A DNA stretch of 64,000 bases from positions 1 through 64,000 of the forward strand of contig NZ_FOKI01000018.1 in the NCBI RefSeq assembly GCF_900111985.1. Direction: 5' to 3'. The first letter of the stretch is position 1, and every line of letters starts with the position of its first letter. The notes beneath the pieces were generated by a model that had not been told where the DNA came from, made no database searches, and saw only the letters and a list, made by a program, of their open reading frames with translations. Shown in pieces: positions 16,155-24,865 of this stretch. Origin of the DNA: Clostridium frigidicarnis (lineage in GTDB: Bacteria > Bacillota > Clostridia > Clostridiales > Clostridiaceae). The position numbers and the translations under genes were made by a program.

Positions 16155-17051
16155 GTGAACATATTTGTTGATTTAAATGAGGAAAATCTAAAATTAATAG
16201 ATATTAAGAGCTCAATTAATGAGTATTTTAATTATTGCAATTTAGTGAGTAGTATAAATGAAAATCTATGTTTAGATGATTTAGAGGAAAATGAGTTAGA
16301 TTATAAAAAATTCATAAGTAAAAGTGAAGCACTAGAAGATTTAAACATATTTTTTAATATATTAGATAAGACATATAGAGAGAATAATAAATTTGGAGGA
16401 GAGCAAGTTTTTGAGTGTATAAAGAAAAATTTATTATATGAGTTTGAGAATATAGAAACAATAACATGCTGGGATTTAGAACAATTAATAAATAGACAAT
16501 TTAGATTTATAGATGATGAAAGTATAAAATTAAACGATCTTAGAGGACATGATGAAAATATTTGTTATGACATAAAAGAAAACATTAATATACCTATAAT
16601 AAATATGAGAAACAATATTGATGAAACAAAAAATATTACAGAGCTACTTAGTAATCCAATAATTATAGTGGACTTAAGAGGATATGGAAAATATATAATG
16701 GATAATAAATTTTATTATATATTGGATTGTTTATACTCAATAAAGGACAATAAGGTTTTTATGCTTATTGATAATAATACTAAGGGACTAGGAGAAGCAT
16801 TAATATTTATTAGTAAACATATTAAAAATGTATTTACAGTTGGTGTTAATACTGCCTCTATGAATGAAAGAGGAATTTTTGAGTTTTATAAATTACCTAA
16901 TTCTAATATAATATTGACAATAAAAGTTAAATCTTTTTATGATATATTAAATGAAAAATGTGAAAAAGGAATATTTGTACCTAATGTTCTATGTGATCCT
17001 AACCATGCATTGAAAACGGTTGAGGATATGCTATTTCAAAATGTTAAGTAA
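16155..17051 (+). CDS. S41-peptidase-like protein, probably inactive
   Basis: 298 residues, cytosolic (no signal peptide). The C-terminal half follows the core of S41 tail-specific proteases: IIIVDLRGYG (near 173-182), KVFMLIDNNTKGLGEALIF, NVFTVGVNTASM, then FYKLPNSNIILTIKV and a late Asp-Pro segment. In active S41 enzymes the third strand reads TxSAxE with the nucleophile Ser; here it is TKGLGE, so the Ser is gone. No PDZ domain is evident. GTG start 6 bp after GGGGGGAG. Likely a pseudoenzyme; role unknown. Confidence 0.6.
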   Translation: MNIFVDLNEENLKLIDIKSSINEYFNYCNLVSSINENLCLDDLEENELDYKKFISKSEALEDLNIFFNILDKTYRENNKFGGEQVFECIKKNLLYEFENIETITCWDLEQLINRQFRFIDDESIKLNDLRGHDENICYDIKENINIPIINMRNNIDETKNITELLSNPIIIVDLRGYGKYIMDNKFYYILDCLYSIKDNKVFMLIDNNTKGLGEALIFISKHIKNVFTVGVNTASMNERGIFEFYKLPNSNIILTIKVKSFYDILNEKCEKGIFVPNVLCDPNHALKTVEDMLFQNVK

Positions 17052-17165
17052 TGAATTTCAAATTAAGGGTACAAGTTGTGCGTGGAGTTTTTGCTTGGAA
17101 TAAATTAATGAAATATATATGTAGTTATTGAATTCAATTTAAGAAGTGGAAAAATAGTATACAAA

Positions 17166-17204
17166 AATGACTATGAAGAAATAATCTTCATAGTCATTTT
17201 TAGT
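17166..17204. terminator. Terminator between convergent genes
   Basis: ATGACTATGAAGA / TCTTCATAGTCAT hairpin with flanking A and T runs. Confidence 0.78.
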
Positions 17205-17213
17205 AGTATTAAC

Positions 17214-17438
17214 TTATCTATTCATTAGGTTTTGAAGTCTAGCTACTTTATCTGCTAAACCAGGTATTTGTTGCATAGCCCTAACTTGTTGTTCCTGATC
17301 TTGCATTTGATTTATTCTAGCCATTTTTTCATTTATTCCAGGTATAGATTGAATTTCATTCATTATATTAGTAAATTCATTTGCGAAAACTGGATCATTC
17401 ATCTTTTGAAATAGTAAACTCATATCCATTCCGTTCAC
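17214..17438 (-). CDS. Small Gln/Met-rich hypothetical protein, 74 aa
   Basis: 74 residues, almost entirely predicted helix. Two similar halves end in IPGINEKMARINQMQ and IPGLADKVARLQNLM, suggesting an internal repeat around IPG-x4-[MK]-[VA]-[AR]-[LI]. GTG start with GGAGGT 7 bp upstream. Cytosolic, no Cys. Not recognised. Confidence 0.55.
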   Translation of the reverse strand: MNGMDMSLLFQKMNDPVFANEFTNIMNEIQSIPGINEKMARINQMQDQEQQVRAMQQIPGLADKVARLQNLMNR

Positions 17439-17524
17439 AATAAGTACCTCCGTAATAATAACACTATATATTTATAATATTAAGAAATACATAAATTGTG
17501 AGTATCATATAAAATTTTGATATA

Positions 17525-17735
17525 TTAAAGTTTAGAGTTGAGAGTCTAGAGCTTGATGTTAGTTGAAAGTTGAATGTGGAGAGTTGAGAGTGAAGGATGA
17601 AATCTTCTAAGGAAGATTTCTAAAATAAAAAATATTTTTAAGTAAATCTTTGATTTTTAACCACAACTTTCAACTCTCAACCTTCAACTTTTATTTAGGA
17701 ATCCTGTGACTTTCAACCATAATTCTCAATTAGAA
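17525..17735. repeat. Family A intergenic phrase element, copy 3
   Basis: Starts with GAGTTGAGAGT and AGTTGAAAGTTGAA phrases, has the CTTCTAAGGAAGATTT mini-hairpin, and ends with ACTTTCAACTCTCAACCTTC. The two ends can pair into one long imperfect hairpin. It overlaps the end of hydF and may serve as its terminator. Confidence 0.6.
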
Positions 17736-18917
17736 CATAGTTGTTACTCTATCAAGTATTCCATTAATCTCTGCAATTGCAACACCGAAGTTTGTTATAG
17801 GTACATTTTGCTCAACACATCTACTTAATCTTGATAAGAGTTCTTTTCTAGTAAACATACAACTTCCACAGTGAACTATTAGCTTATATTCAGTTAAATC
17901 TTTAGGAAAATCTGACCCAGATTTCACATCAAATAATAATTTGCCATTTACCTTATTTTCAAGCCACATAGGTATTTTTTCTCTTGCTATGTCGTTTTTT
18001 AAAGAATGATGAGTACAGGCTTCTGCAATAAGAATTTTATCATTAGGTTTCAAATTATTAATTGCCTTAGCACCAGCTTTAAATATATCTAAATCACCTT
18101 TATATCTAGCCATAAGAACTGAAAAAGAGGTTAAAGGTATATCTTTCGGTACTATTTCATTAACTTTTTTAAATATTTGAGAATCCGTAATCACAAAATC
18201 AGGTTTTCTATTTAATGATGATAATATATCTTTAAGTTCTGAGTCCTTAACAGTTAAAGCCATGGCATCGTGATCTAAAATATCTCTTATTATTTGAACC
18301 TGAGGAAGTATAAGTCTTCCTTTAGGTGCTTGGATATCTTGAGGAGCAACAACGATTACCATGTCTTTTGGATTAAGAATATCACCAACGATTGTAGGGT
18401 TTTCAAAATCTGAAGGAGCATATTTTATTATAGCTTCCTTTAAAGCACCTATATTTAAGTTTTGAATTGCACTTACTGATACAAATGGTATAGGGAAAGA
18501 TTCTTTAAGATTATCTTCAGTAAGATTAAATTCATCTATTTTATTTATTACACCAATAACAGGGATGTTTTTATCTTTAAGGTTTTTAAACCAATCTAAT
18601 TCCATAGAAAAATTATTATTTTCTCCAGTAAAAACTAGTAGAGCCAAATCAGTTTTATTCATAACATCAAGAGTTTTTTCAATTCTAAGTTCTCCAAGGG
18701 TACCTTCATCATCAAGGCCAGCTGTATCAACAAGCATTACAGGTCCTATAGGTAGAAGTTCCATAGCTTTAAAAACTGGATCAGTAGTAGTACCAGCAAC
18801 ATCGGATACTAATGAGAGGTTTTGGTTTGTAATAGCATTTAACAAGCTAGATTTACCAGCATTCCTTTTCCCAAATATAGCAATGTGTAGTCTATTTGCT
18901 TTAGGCGTATTTAACAT
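17730..18917 (-). CDS. hydF: [FeFe]-hydrogenase H-cluster maturation GTPase HydF
   Basis: 395 residues. GTPase domain: P-loop GKRNAGKSS (16-24), DVAGTTTDPV, DTAGLDD, NKID and SVSA. A dimerisation region follows, then the cluster-binding domain with EACTHH and, about 50 residues later, HCGSCM, the CxH...HCxxC signature of HydF. HydF is the scaffold on which the 2Fe subcluster made by HydE and HydG is assembled and passed to hydrogenase. Last gene of the TM1266-hydE-hydG-hydF operon. Hydrogenase itself is outside the window. Confidence 0.96.
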   Translation of the reverse strand: MLNTPKANRLHIAIFGKRNAGKSSLLNAITNQNLSLVSDVAGTTTDPVFKAMELLPIGPVMLVDTAGLDDEGTLGELRIEKTLDVMNKTDLALLVFTGENNNFSMELDWFKNLKDKNIPVIGVINKIDEFNLTEDNLKESFPIPFVSVSAIQNLNIGALKEAIIKYAPSDFENPTIVGDILNPKDMVIVVAPQDIQAPKGRLILPQVQIIRDILDHDAMALTVKDSELKDILSSLNRKPDFVITDSQIFKKVNEIVPKDIPLTSFSVLMARYKGDLDIFKAGAKAINNLKPNDKILIAEACTHHSLKNDIAREKIPMWLENKVNGKLLFDVKSGSDFPKDLTEYKLIVHCGSCMFTRKELLSRLSRCVEQNVPITNFGVAIAEINGILDRVTTMF

Positions 18918-18933
18918 AAATATATATCCTTTC

Positions 18934-20346
18934 TTAGAATCTTAAATCTCTTTCACCGTTTTCTATTTTTTTAAGTCTTTCTATAGCTACTTCTTTTGCA
19001 GTAGGATTCTTTATTTCTTCAATTTCTTTTTCAATTAATTTATTACCCATTTCTTTTGCTTCGTCATCACCATAATCTAAAAGGAATTCTTTAAGAGTTA
19101 ACAAAGCATTAGGTTGACAGACATTACATATTTGGCCAGTCTTAGCTAGTCTCATAAATCTATCACCAGTTCTACCTTCCCTATAGCATGCAGTACAATA
19201 GCTTGGAATATATCCATCTTTGCACAAATCTTTTATAATTCTTAGAGGACTTCTATGGTCACCAACTTCAAATTGGGGTTTTTGTTCAGGGGCAGTTCTT
19301 TCAGAGTCAGCGTAACCTCCAACACCGGTACATGAACCAGAACTTATTTGAGAAATTCCAACAGCCATAACTTCTTTCCTAAATTCTGTATCTTCTCTAG
19401 TAGAAAGTATCATTCCAACATATGGAACTGTAAGTCTTATTACAGCAACAAGTTTTTTGAAGTTTTTATCATCAACGAGATGAGGGAAGTTCTTTAATGA
19501 TACATTTTCAGCAGGACGAAGTCTTGGAACAGATATTGTGTGAGGACCTACTCCTGTATCTTTTTCAAGACTTTCAGCATGCATAAGCATTGCTATAGTT
19601 TCATATTTATAATCATAAAGTCCGTATAATACACCAATTCCTACATCATCAATTCCAGCAGTTCTAGCCCTGTGCATAGCTGTTGTATGATAATTATAAT
19701 TATGTTTTGGACCTTTTTTATGAAATTTTTCATAGGTTTCTTTATGATAAGTTTCTTGGAATAATATATATGTGCCAATATCAGCGTCTTTAAGTTTTTT
19801 ATAGTTTTCAATTGTAGTTGCAGCTATATTTACATTTATTCTTCTTATACTTCCATTATTAAATTTTAATGAGTATATAGTCTTTATGCATTCAAGTACA
19901 TAATCCAGGTCACAATTTACAGGATCTTCACCAGCTTCAAAAGCAAGTCTTTTATGACCCATAGATTCAAGTATTTTAATTTCCTGTTTAAGTTCATCCA
20001 TTGTAAGTTTTTTTCTCTTAAATGAGCAATTTGAATGTTTGTATCCACAGTATTCGCATTCATTTACACAATAATCTGATACGTATAATGGAGCAAATAA
20101 AACTATTCTTTTACCATAGATTTTTTGTTTTAATTCTCCAGCAACTTTATACATTTCTTCAAGAGTTTCTGCATCCTCTATATTAAGTAAAACAGCAGCT
20201 TCTCTATGATTCAATCCTTCACAAGTTTTAGCTTTATTTAATATTTCTCTTACATAGTCTTTATTTGGACTAAGTTTTTTTCCTTCTTCCATTGATGATA
20301 AAATTTCTTCATCAATTATAAAGTCTTCAGCTTTAAAATCTTTCAT
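18934..20346 (-). CDS. hydG: [FeFe]-hydrogenase maturase HydG (radical SAM tyrosine lyase)
   Basis: 470 residues, standard length. The radical-SAM cluster motif CVNECEYC gives Cys93, Cys97 and Cys100. The C-terminal auxiliary cluster site CTACYREGRTGD...CNVC is present. HydG cleaves tyrosine to supply CO and CN- ligands for the H-cluster. An AGGAGTG ribosome site precedes ATG, 20 bp after hydE and 16 bp before hydF. Confidence 0.97.
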   Translation of the reverse strand: MKDFKAEDFIIDEEILSSMEEGKKLSPNKDYVREILNKAKTCEGLNHREAAVLLNIEDAETLEEMYKVAGELKQKIYGKRIVLFAPLYVSDYCVNECEYCGYKHSNCSFKRKKLTMDELKQEIKILESMGHKRLAFEAGEDPVNCDLDYVLECIKTIYSLKFNNGSIRRINVNIAATTIENYKKLKDADIGTYILFQETYHKETYEKFHKKGPKHNYNYHTTAMHRARTAGIDDVGIGVLYGLYDYKYETIAMLMHAESLEKDTGVGPHTISVPRLRPAENVSLKNFPHLVDDKNFKKLVAVIRLTVPYVGMILSTREDTEFRKEVMAVGISQISSGSCTGVGGYADSERTAPEQKPQFEVGDHRSPLRIIKDLCKDGYIPSYCTACYREGRTGDRFMRLAKTGQICNVCQPNALLTLKEFLLDYGDDEAKEMGNKLIEKEIEEIKNPTAKEVAIERLKKIENGERDLRF

Positions 20347-20366
20347 AATAATACACTCCTAATAAA

Positions 20367-21410
20367 TTATTTTAATAATCCAAAGTCTCCTCTGGATTTA
20401 CTTATTTTTCTACCACAACTTTTAATAAAATCTTCTAGTTCTAGTCTTTTAGCTAAAACTGAAGGTTCATCTTTAGTGTCTTTTGGATATATTTCATACA
20501 TTTTTCTATATTGTATAGGTTGAACTTTTTGCATTATTACATTAGCACCACTACCAAAGGCTAAGGATTTATTTTTTTCCTCTAAGACCCCTAAGGAAGT
20601 AGTAACAGGTAACATTGGATCTTTAAGAAGTATTCTAGTAGTTGCAACGGCTTTTAATGTCATCATTGCATCACCATTATTACAATCTTTAAGATCTGTT
20701 TTTGGATGAGATATAAAAGGTCCTATTCCAGCCATATGAACTCCAATTTCTTTAAGAAGCATAATATCTTTAGCTATTATTCTGTTGGTTTGATGTGGAA
20801 GACCTATCATGAATCCGCTACCAGTTTGAAATCCTAAGGATTTTAAATCTTTTAAACATTGTATTCTTCTTTTAAATGTTGAATGAGGATGAAGCGAATT
20901 ATAAAGATCTTCGTCTGCCGTTTCATGTTTGATTAAAAATCTATCAGCTCCAGCTTCCTTAAATGCTTTAAATTCATCGCAGCTCCTTTCCCCAATGCTT
21001 AAAGTAATAGCTATATCATCTATTGCTTTAATATCTTTTACTATGTTACAGACCATATCCTTTGTATAGAACATATCTTCTCCAGATTGTAATACCAAGG
21101 TTTTATAACCTGCATCAACTGCCTCTTTTGCTGTGGATACAATTTCTTCTGGAGACATTCTATACCGCTTAACTTCTGTATTATGGCAATTCAAACCACA
21201 GTATTTACATTGACACCTACAGTAATTTGAGAACTCTATTATTGCTCTAATTTGAACTTCATCTGAGCAATACTCTTCACGAACTTTATCTGCTACAGAA
21301 AATAAGTAGTGCATATCATCACCATTAACAGATATAATTCGTTCAAGCTCATCAATACTTGGTTCATAATTGTTAAACGCTATGTTATTTATAAGGTTTC
21401 TAATATCCAT
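20367..21410 (-). CDS. hydE: [FeFe]-hydrogenase maturase HydE (radical SAM)
   Basis: 347 residues. The CRCQCKYC motif gives Cys64, Cys68 and Cys71 for the [4Fe-4S] cluster that cleaves SAM. Biotin-synthase-like barrel segments (LQSGEDMFY, GFMIGLPHQT, GIGPFISHP) are present. HydE acts on the HydG product to build the dithiomethylamine-bearing diiron unit. TAGGAGTG ribosome site, 10 bp after the TM1266-like gene. Confidence 0.96.
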   Translation of the reverse strand: MDIRNLINNIAFNNYEPSIDELERIISVNGDDMHYLFSVADKVREEYCSDEVQIRAIIEFSNYCRCQCKYCGLNCHNTEVKRYRMSPEEIVSTAKEAVDAGYKTLVLQSGEDMFYTKDMVCNIVKDIKAIDDIAITLSIGERSCDEFKAFKEAGADRFLIKHETADEDLYNSLHPHSTFKRRIQCLKDLKSLGFQTGSGFMIGLPHQTNRIIAKDIMLLKEIGVHMAGIGPFISHPKTDLKDCNNGDAMMTLKAVATTRILLKDPMLPVTTSLGVLEEKNKSLAFGSGANVIMQKVQPIQYRKMYEIYPKDTKDEPSVLAKRLELEDFIKSCGRKISKSRGDFGLLK

Positions 21411-21420
21411 AACAACACTC

Positions 21421-21666
21421 CTATTTTTTAGTTATTGCTGATTTTACATTAATGCCATTTAGCTTTCCGAGTTTTCCAGTAAGGGAACTTATTTCATCTG
21501 TAGTACCATCTACAATTAAAGAGATAACCGAAATTTCCTTTTCCCTATAGGGTATCCCCATTCTTCCAACTATAATATGTGAAAAATTATGAAGAATATC
21601 ATTAACCATAGGAACGGAAGTTAAATCTTCAACCACTATTCCAACAACCCCGACTCTTGTTTCCAT
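21421..21666 (-). CDS. TM1266-family iron-only hydrogenase system regulator
   Basis: 81 residues with an ACT/NikR-C-like pattern: RVGVVGIVVEDLTSVPMVNDILHNFSHIIVGRMGIPYREKEISVISLIVDGTTDEI. The family consistently sits with hydEFG and is annotated as a putative regulator, with no proven mechanism. First gene of the operon; AGGAGAT precedes ATG. A terminator hairpin lies only about 30 nt before this start, so its expression probably depends on read-through. Confidence 0.85.
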   Translation of the reverse strand: METRVGVVGIVVEDLTSVPMVNDILHNFSHIIVGRMGIPYREKEISVISLIVDGTTDEISSLTGKLGKLNGINVKSAITKK

Positions 21667-21694
21667 AAAACTTATATCTCCTATCTTTAAAACT

Positions 21695-21840
21695 AAAAAG
21701 CCCTTCTACAAAAGTGTAGAAGGGCAGAATTTTTTAATCAAAAATAAACCTACATATATTAGGTCTTAAAATTCTATTTTTCCTTCATCCTTTTGCTTAG
21801 AGTACTGTATCCTTGCAATTAGATAGAGTTTTTAAGTAGA
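21695..21840 (-). ncRNA. Candidate riboswitch/attenuator leader of the hydrogenase-maturation operon
   Basis: Minus-strand leader. AAAACTCTAT (21832-21823) pairs with ATAGAATTTT (21777-21768), enclosing a conserved-looking core with TTGC...GCAA pairing, AAGGATACAG and AAGGATGAAGG. Next come a small hairpin ACCTA/TAGGT and a sequence AAAAAATTCT that can compete for the same ATAGAATTTT strand. Last is a strong terminator, GCCCTTCTACA / TGTAGAAGGGC plus TTTTT (21725-21695). This is the layout of a transcription-terminating riboswitch. I do not recognise the aptamer class. Confidence 0.5.
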
Positions 21841-21893
21841 TAAATCCTTTTAATAAGAGTAAGTGTCCTATGAAAAAGAAATAATTAATCTTA

Positions 21894-22050
21894 GGCAGAT
21901 GAAAGAAAATAACAAGTCAAAGATGCTATGTATGTTTTGTGTCAGACAAGGAAGTTATATTAGTTCATAGCATAGACTATAGGCTAATATAGCTGACGCA
22001 GTATGACGCAAAATAGACTAGCATACTGAATTGTTATTTTTGAATGTGCC
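21894..22050. mobile_element. Family B MITE, full length, copy B3 (inverted)
   Basis: 157 bp in the opposite orientation to B1, flanked by TTA on both sides (21891-21893 and 22051-22053). It sits directly upstream of the hydrogenase-maturation leader, where its promoter should be. Confidence 0.85.
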
Positions 22051-22140
22051 TTATCAGATGAAATAATTATACATCAGAAAATTTGGATTAACAATATAGC
22101 ATTTAGGAATTATTTTGAAATTTTTCAAAGAATATATTTC

Positions 22141-22262
22141 TCTTAATGACAAGTTGTGAGTAACAAGTAGCAAGTTTTTTGAGTTGAAAATTGAAGGGGG
22201 AGAGTTGAGAGTGAGGGATGTTTTTCTTCACGTTGCTCAGAAAAACTAATAATTAAATTTTA
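22141..22262. repeat. Family A phrase element, copy 4 (partial)
   Basis: GACAAGTTGTGAGTAACAAG, GGAGAGTTGAGAGTGAGGGATG and CACGTTGCTCAGAAAAAC phrases, as in copies 2 and 6, without the right half. Confidence 0.5.
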
Positions 22263-22275
22263 AATTTTAATTACA

Positions 22276-22335
22276 TACTTTGCATTACAAGGTAAACTTA
22301 TGTATAATATAAAATATACTTTGTATTACATAGTA
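22276..22335 (+). promoter_or_regulatory. PadR promoter with two operator-like dyads
   Basis: TTGCAT (22280-22285), 17-bp spacer, TATAAT (22303-22308). Two 19-bp dyads bracket it: TACTTTGCATTACAAGGTA (22276-22294) over the -35 and TACTTTGTATTACATAGTA (22317-22335) at the RNA start, 41 bp apart. They fit autorepression by the PadR protein encoded 21 bp downstream. Confidence 0.72.
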
Positions 22336-22355
22336 TTTAAGGTGGTGAGAAAATA

Positions 22356-22676
22356 GTGAATAACACTCAAATTTTAAAAGGTATTTTAGAAGGATGTATT
22401 TTAAGCATTATATCTAAGGAAGTAACTTATGGATATGAGCTATTAATTAAATTAAAGGATAGAGGTTTTTCAGATATGGTAGAGGGTACCTTGTATCCAC
22501 TTTTATTAAGACTTGAAAAAAATGGACTAATAACATCAGAAAAACTAAGGCAGGACAATGGAGTAACAAGAAAATATTTTTATTTAACGGAAATAGGAAA
22601 AAAAGAATTAGACTATTTTAAAAGGTATTGGAATAAGTTATATGTAGATGTAAATAAAATTTTAGAGGAGGGATAG
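22356..22676 (+). CDS. PadR-family transcriptional regulator
   Basis: 106 residues, PadR-s type. Winged helix: LEGCILSIISKEVTYGYELLIKLKDRGFSDMVEGTLYPLLLRLEKNGLITSEKLRQDNGVTRKYFYLTEIGKKEL, ending in a short dimerisation helix. GTG start preceded by AAGGTGGTGAG. Family members repress transporter or stress genes and usually bind small molecules or sense membrane stress. The stop is 2 bp before the next gene, so the two are translationally coupled. Confidence 0.9.
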   Translation: MNNTQILKGILEGCILSIISKEVTYGYELLIKLKDRGFSDMVEGTLYPLLLRLEKNGLITSEKLRQDNGVTRKYFYLTEIGKKELDYFKRYWNKLYVDVNKILEEG

Positions 22677-22678
22677 TC

Positions 22679-23311
22679 TTGAGAGCGTATATTGGTAATA
22701 CAGGATTAGTAGGAGAATACGAGTTAGCATATCTTGATATATTTGTTTATTTGCAAAATTGTAATATTGACACTAGTTTTTTACATGAAGTAGAAGAGGA
22801 TATAAAGGATATGCTTTTATCAGCTCAGAATAACAACCTATGTGTGAAAAGTATAGTAGGAGAAGATATAGGAACCTTTTGTAAAAATGTAATACAATCA
22901 TATGAGCCTAAAAACTTAAAGACAATAATATTTTTAAAAAACTTTAACATGTATTTAGTTATATGTACATTTATATTTTTTATATCCCAGTTATTAAGAG
23001 TTAATATTTCATTAAACAGTGTTATGATACTGTTTTTAAATTGGTTTGTATTACAATATGAAATAAGGTTTTTAATGAAAAATTTAAGTTTAAAGTATAA
23101 GGGAACAAAAGGTAAAATAAAATGTTCATTATTGAGTTTTTCATCATCTATTATAATTTTATTGCCTTTAAATTGGTTTATAATAAAGCAAGATGCTGTA
23201 CATGTTAATGGGCATCTTGTATCAGGTATATGTGTGTTAACTTTTTTTGTAATTCATATGGTGCTAAAAAAATTGGATAATAGCACTTATTGGTATAGTT
23301 ATTTCAGATAA
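22679..23311 (+). CDS. PadR-partner membrane protein
   Basis: 210 residues, TTG start with GGAGGG upstream. The soluble N-terminal ~75 residues (EVEEDIKDMLLSAQNNNLCVKSIVGEDIGTFCKNVIQSY) resemble the DUF1048/DUF1700-type domains that accompany PadR regulators. About four membrane helices follow. Such pairs often regulate envelope functions. It is likely the main target of the PadR protein; molecular role unknown. Confidence 0.6.
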   Translation: MRAYIGNTGLVGEYELAYLDIFVYLQNCNIDTSFLHEVEEDIKDMLLSAQNNNLCVKSIVGEDIGTFCKNVIQSYEPKNLKTIIFLKNFNMYLVICTFIFFISQLLRVNISLNSVMILFLNWFVLQYEIRFLMKNLSLKYKGTKGKIKCSLLSFSSSIIILLPLNWFIIKQDAVHVNGHLVSGICVLTFFVIHMVLKKLDNSTYWYSYFR

Positions 23312-23684
23312 CAACAAAATAGTGGTTGCTTATAAAAGTTACATTGGACAAAAGAATTAATAAATTCACTTATGTTATAAAATTGAAAATAATGGTAATA
23401 TATAAGAGAGGTTTATTAAGTTGTCCTTAATTTTATCTGATGGCTACCAACTGTAATATCTATATGGAATTTACTTAAAAGTATAGTGTTGCTCTAGATG
23501 AATGGTAGAAGGATTATACCTTAATGGGTATAGAGTTTCTATTTAAGAGATGGGAGTATTATCAATAATAGGCATAGAACAAATAGTTATTGATAATCTT
23601 TTAGTTTTACAAGTTTGAATTTTCTGATAAAATGTATTTATGTGCTAAATAATAGATATTTAAATTATTTAGGGGGTTAATATT
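23312..23684. other. Gap with one weak hairpin
   Basis: No gene seen. ATTATCAATAA (23558-23568) can pair with TTATTGATAAT (23587-23597) ahead of a T-rich stretch, a plausible terminator for the PadR operon. Confidence 0.45.
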
Positions 23685-24092
23685 TTGAAAAACAAAAAGC
23701 TTCTTATAACTTTAGCAATATTAATGTTTGCTTTAGGATTTATAGTATATGATATGGCTAAATCTGGTGATTCAGGATTAGATATTACCATATACAATGA
23801 TACAAAAGAAGATATAAGTAATATACTGGTTAATTATAATTTATCTGATGGACCAGTTGTTATTGATGAAATAGGTAAAAGAGATAAAAAACTTGTAAAT
23901 ATAAAGCCAAAGGGTAACTTTAAAACAACTGTATTAAAGATGAATATACCAAATTATAATCAGGGTAAGGATATTGTAATACTAGACGAAGTTGAAAAAA
24001 ACACAACAGGGAAAATAAGTGTCTACATAAAGATGGATAAAAATGGTGAGATAGAAGTGAATATTAGAAAATTATTCTTAAAAAATGCATAA
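23685..24092 (+). CDS. Membrane-anchored hypothetical protein, 135 aa
   Basis: A single N-terminal membrane helix (LLITLAILMFALGFIVYDMA) precedes an external beta-rich domain (LDITIYNDTKEDISNILVNYNLSDGPVVIDEI...). No Cys lipobox. TTG start with AGGGGG upstream. Not recognised. Immediately after the stop lies a diverged copy of the promoter found before the LacI gene at 24972. Confidence 0.55.
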   Translation: MKNKKLLITLAILMFALGFIVYDMAKSGDSGLDITIYNDTKEDISNILVNYNLSDGPVVIDEIGKRDKKLVNIKPKGNFKTTVLKMNIPNYNQGKDIVILDEVEKNTTGKISVYIKMDKNGEIEVNIRKLFLKNA

Positions 24093-24096
24093 AAAT

Positions 24097-24183
24097 ATAT
24101 AAAATCTTGTTGAAATTTAAGGTAACTGTTTCTATGTTTATTTAATAGAAGGATTTGAAAAGCTAAGTACAATAGGATATAAA
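24097..24183 (+). repeat. Diverged copy of the LacI-gene promoter region
   Basis: 87 bp aligning with 24866-24951 at roughly 78% by eye. It keeps TTGTTG, a 17-bp spacer and TTCTAT at the promoter position, but no LacI gene follows. Probably a remnant of a segmental duplication. Confidence 0.6.
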
Positions 24184-24214
24184 GCAATTGATGTTAATCT
24201 ATATTTAGATGTTT

Positions 24215-24283
24215 ATAACCAATATGCTTATTTTAAAATGGTTTATAGTAATACATTTTAAAATAAATATATTGGTTATTTTT
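24215..24283 (+). terminator. Long hairpin terminator
   Basis: ATAACCAATATGCTTATTTT / AAAATAAATATATTGGTTAT, a long stem followed by TTTTTATT. It ends whatever is transcribed from the duplicated promoter region. 24284-24484 is featureless AT-rich DNA. Confidence 0.7.
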
Positions 24284-24484
24284 ATTCTAAATACTATTTA
24301 ATTTCTGCATTTGGACATAATACAGAAATTTTATTATATAATATTTACATTAATATATATCTTATTTTATTTAGTTTAAGATTATTTTTGAATTCATTTC
24401 AACTTTTTTATAACACTGAAGGAAAAATTTTAAGAATCATATTTTAGCTAGTGCTATTATGACTTTTATAAAGGAGTAGAATTA

Positions 24485-24706
24485 ATGTTAATAATACTAA
24501 AAGGAAATATAGATTGGATTTGCTTGTTAATAGAAGGAATTGTTTTTATATATCTTTATTGTATATATAGAAAAAATAAACATAAAAATAGTAATGAAGT
24601 TATTATAACTAAAAGAAATGTTAAAATAATAATTATAATATTAATAGTTATAAATATTATATTTTTTATTTCAAAAATAATTAATATATTAAATTTGGCA
24701 TTATAA
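24485..24706 (+). CDS. Small two-helix membrane protein, 73 aa
   Basis: Two hydrophobic segments (ICLLIEGIVFIYLYCIY and IIIIILIVINIIFFISKIINIL) separated by a basic loop (RKNKHKNSNEVIITKRNVK). AAAGGAG lies 8 bp before ATG. Not recognised; low sequence complexity makes it less certain. Confidence 0.45.
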   Translation: MLIILKGNIDWICLLIEGIVFIYLYCIYRKNKHKNSNEVIITKRNVKIIIIILIVINIIFFISKIINILNLAL

Positions 24707-24865
24707 TATACATATATAAGTATTAGTAATAATATAACGGGATTTAAAGAGTAATAATGATAAAAAAGGTATGCTAAAATAAACAATGTTACACAAGTAA
24801 AGTGTAGCTATAGATACCAAATAATAAGTAGAAGCAAGTAAATATTAGTAATTTATTAAAAAAAC

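Noticed and set aside
22679-23311. Toxin-antitoxin interpretation of the padR pair
   Set aside because: The regulator is a standard PadR with its usual membrane partner; nothing in the partner resembles a toxin.
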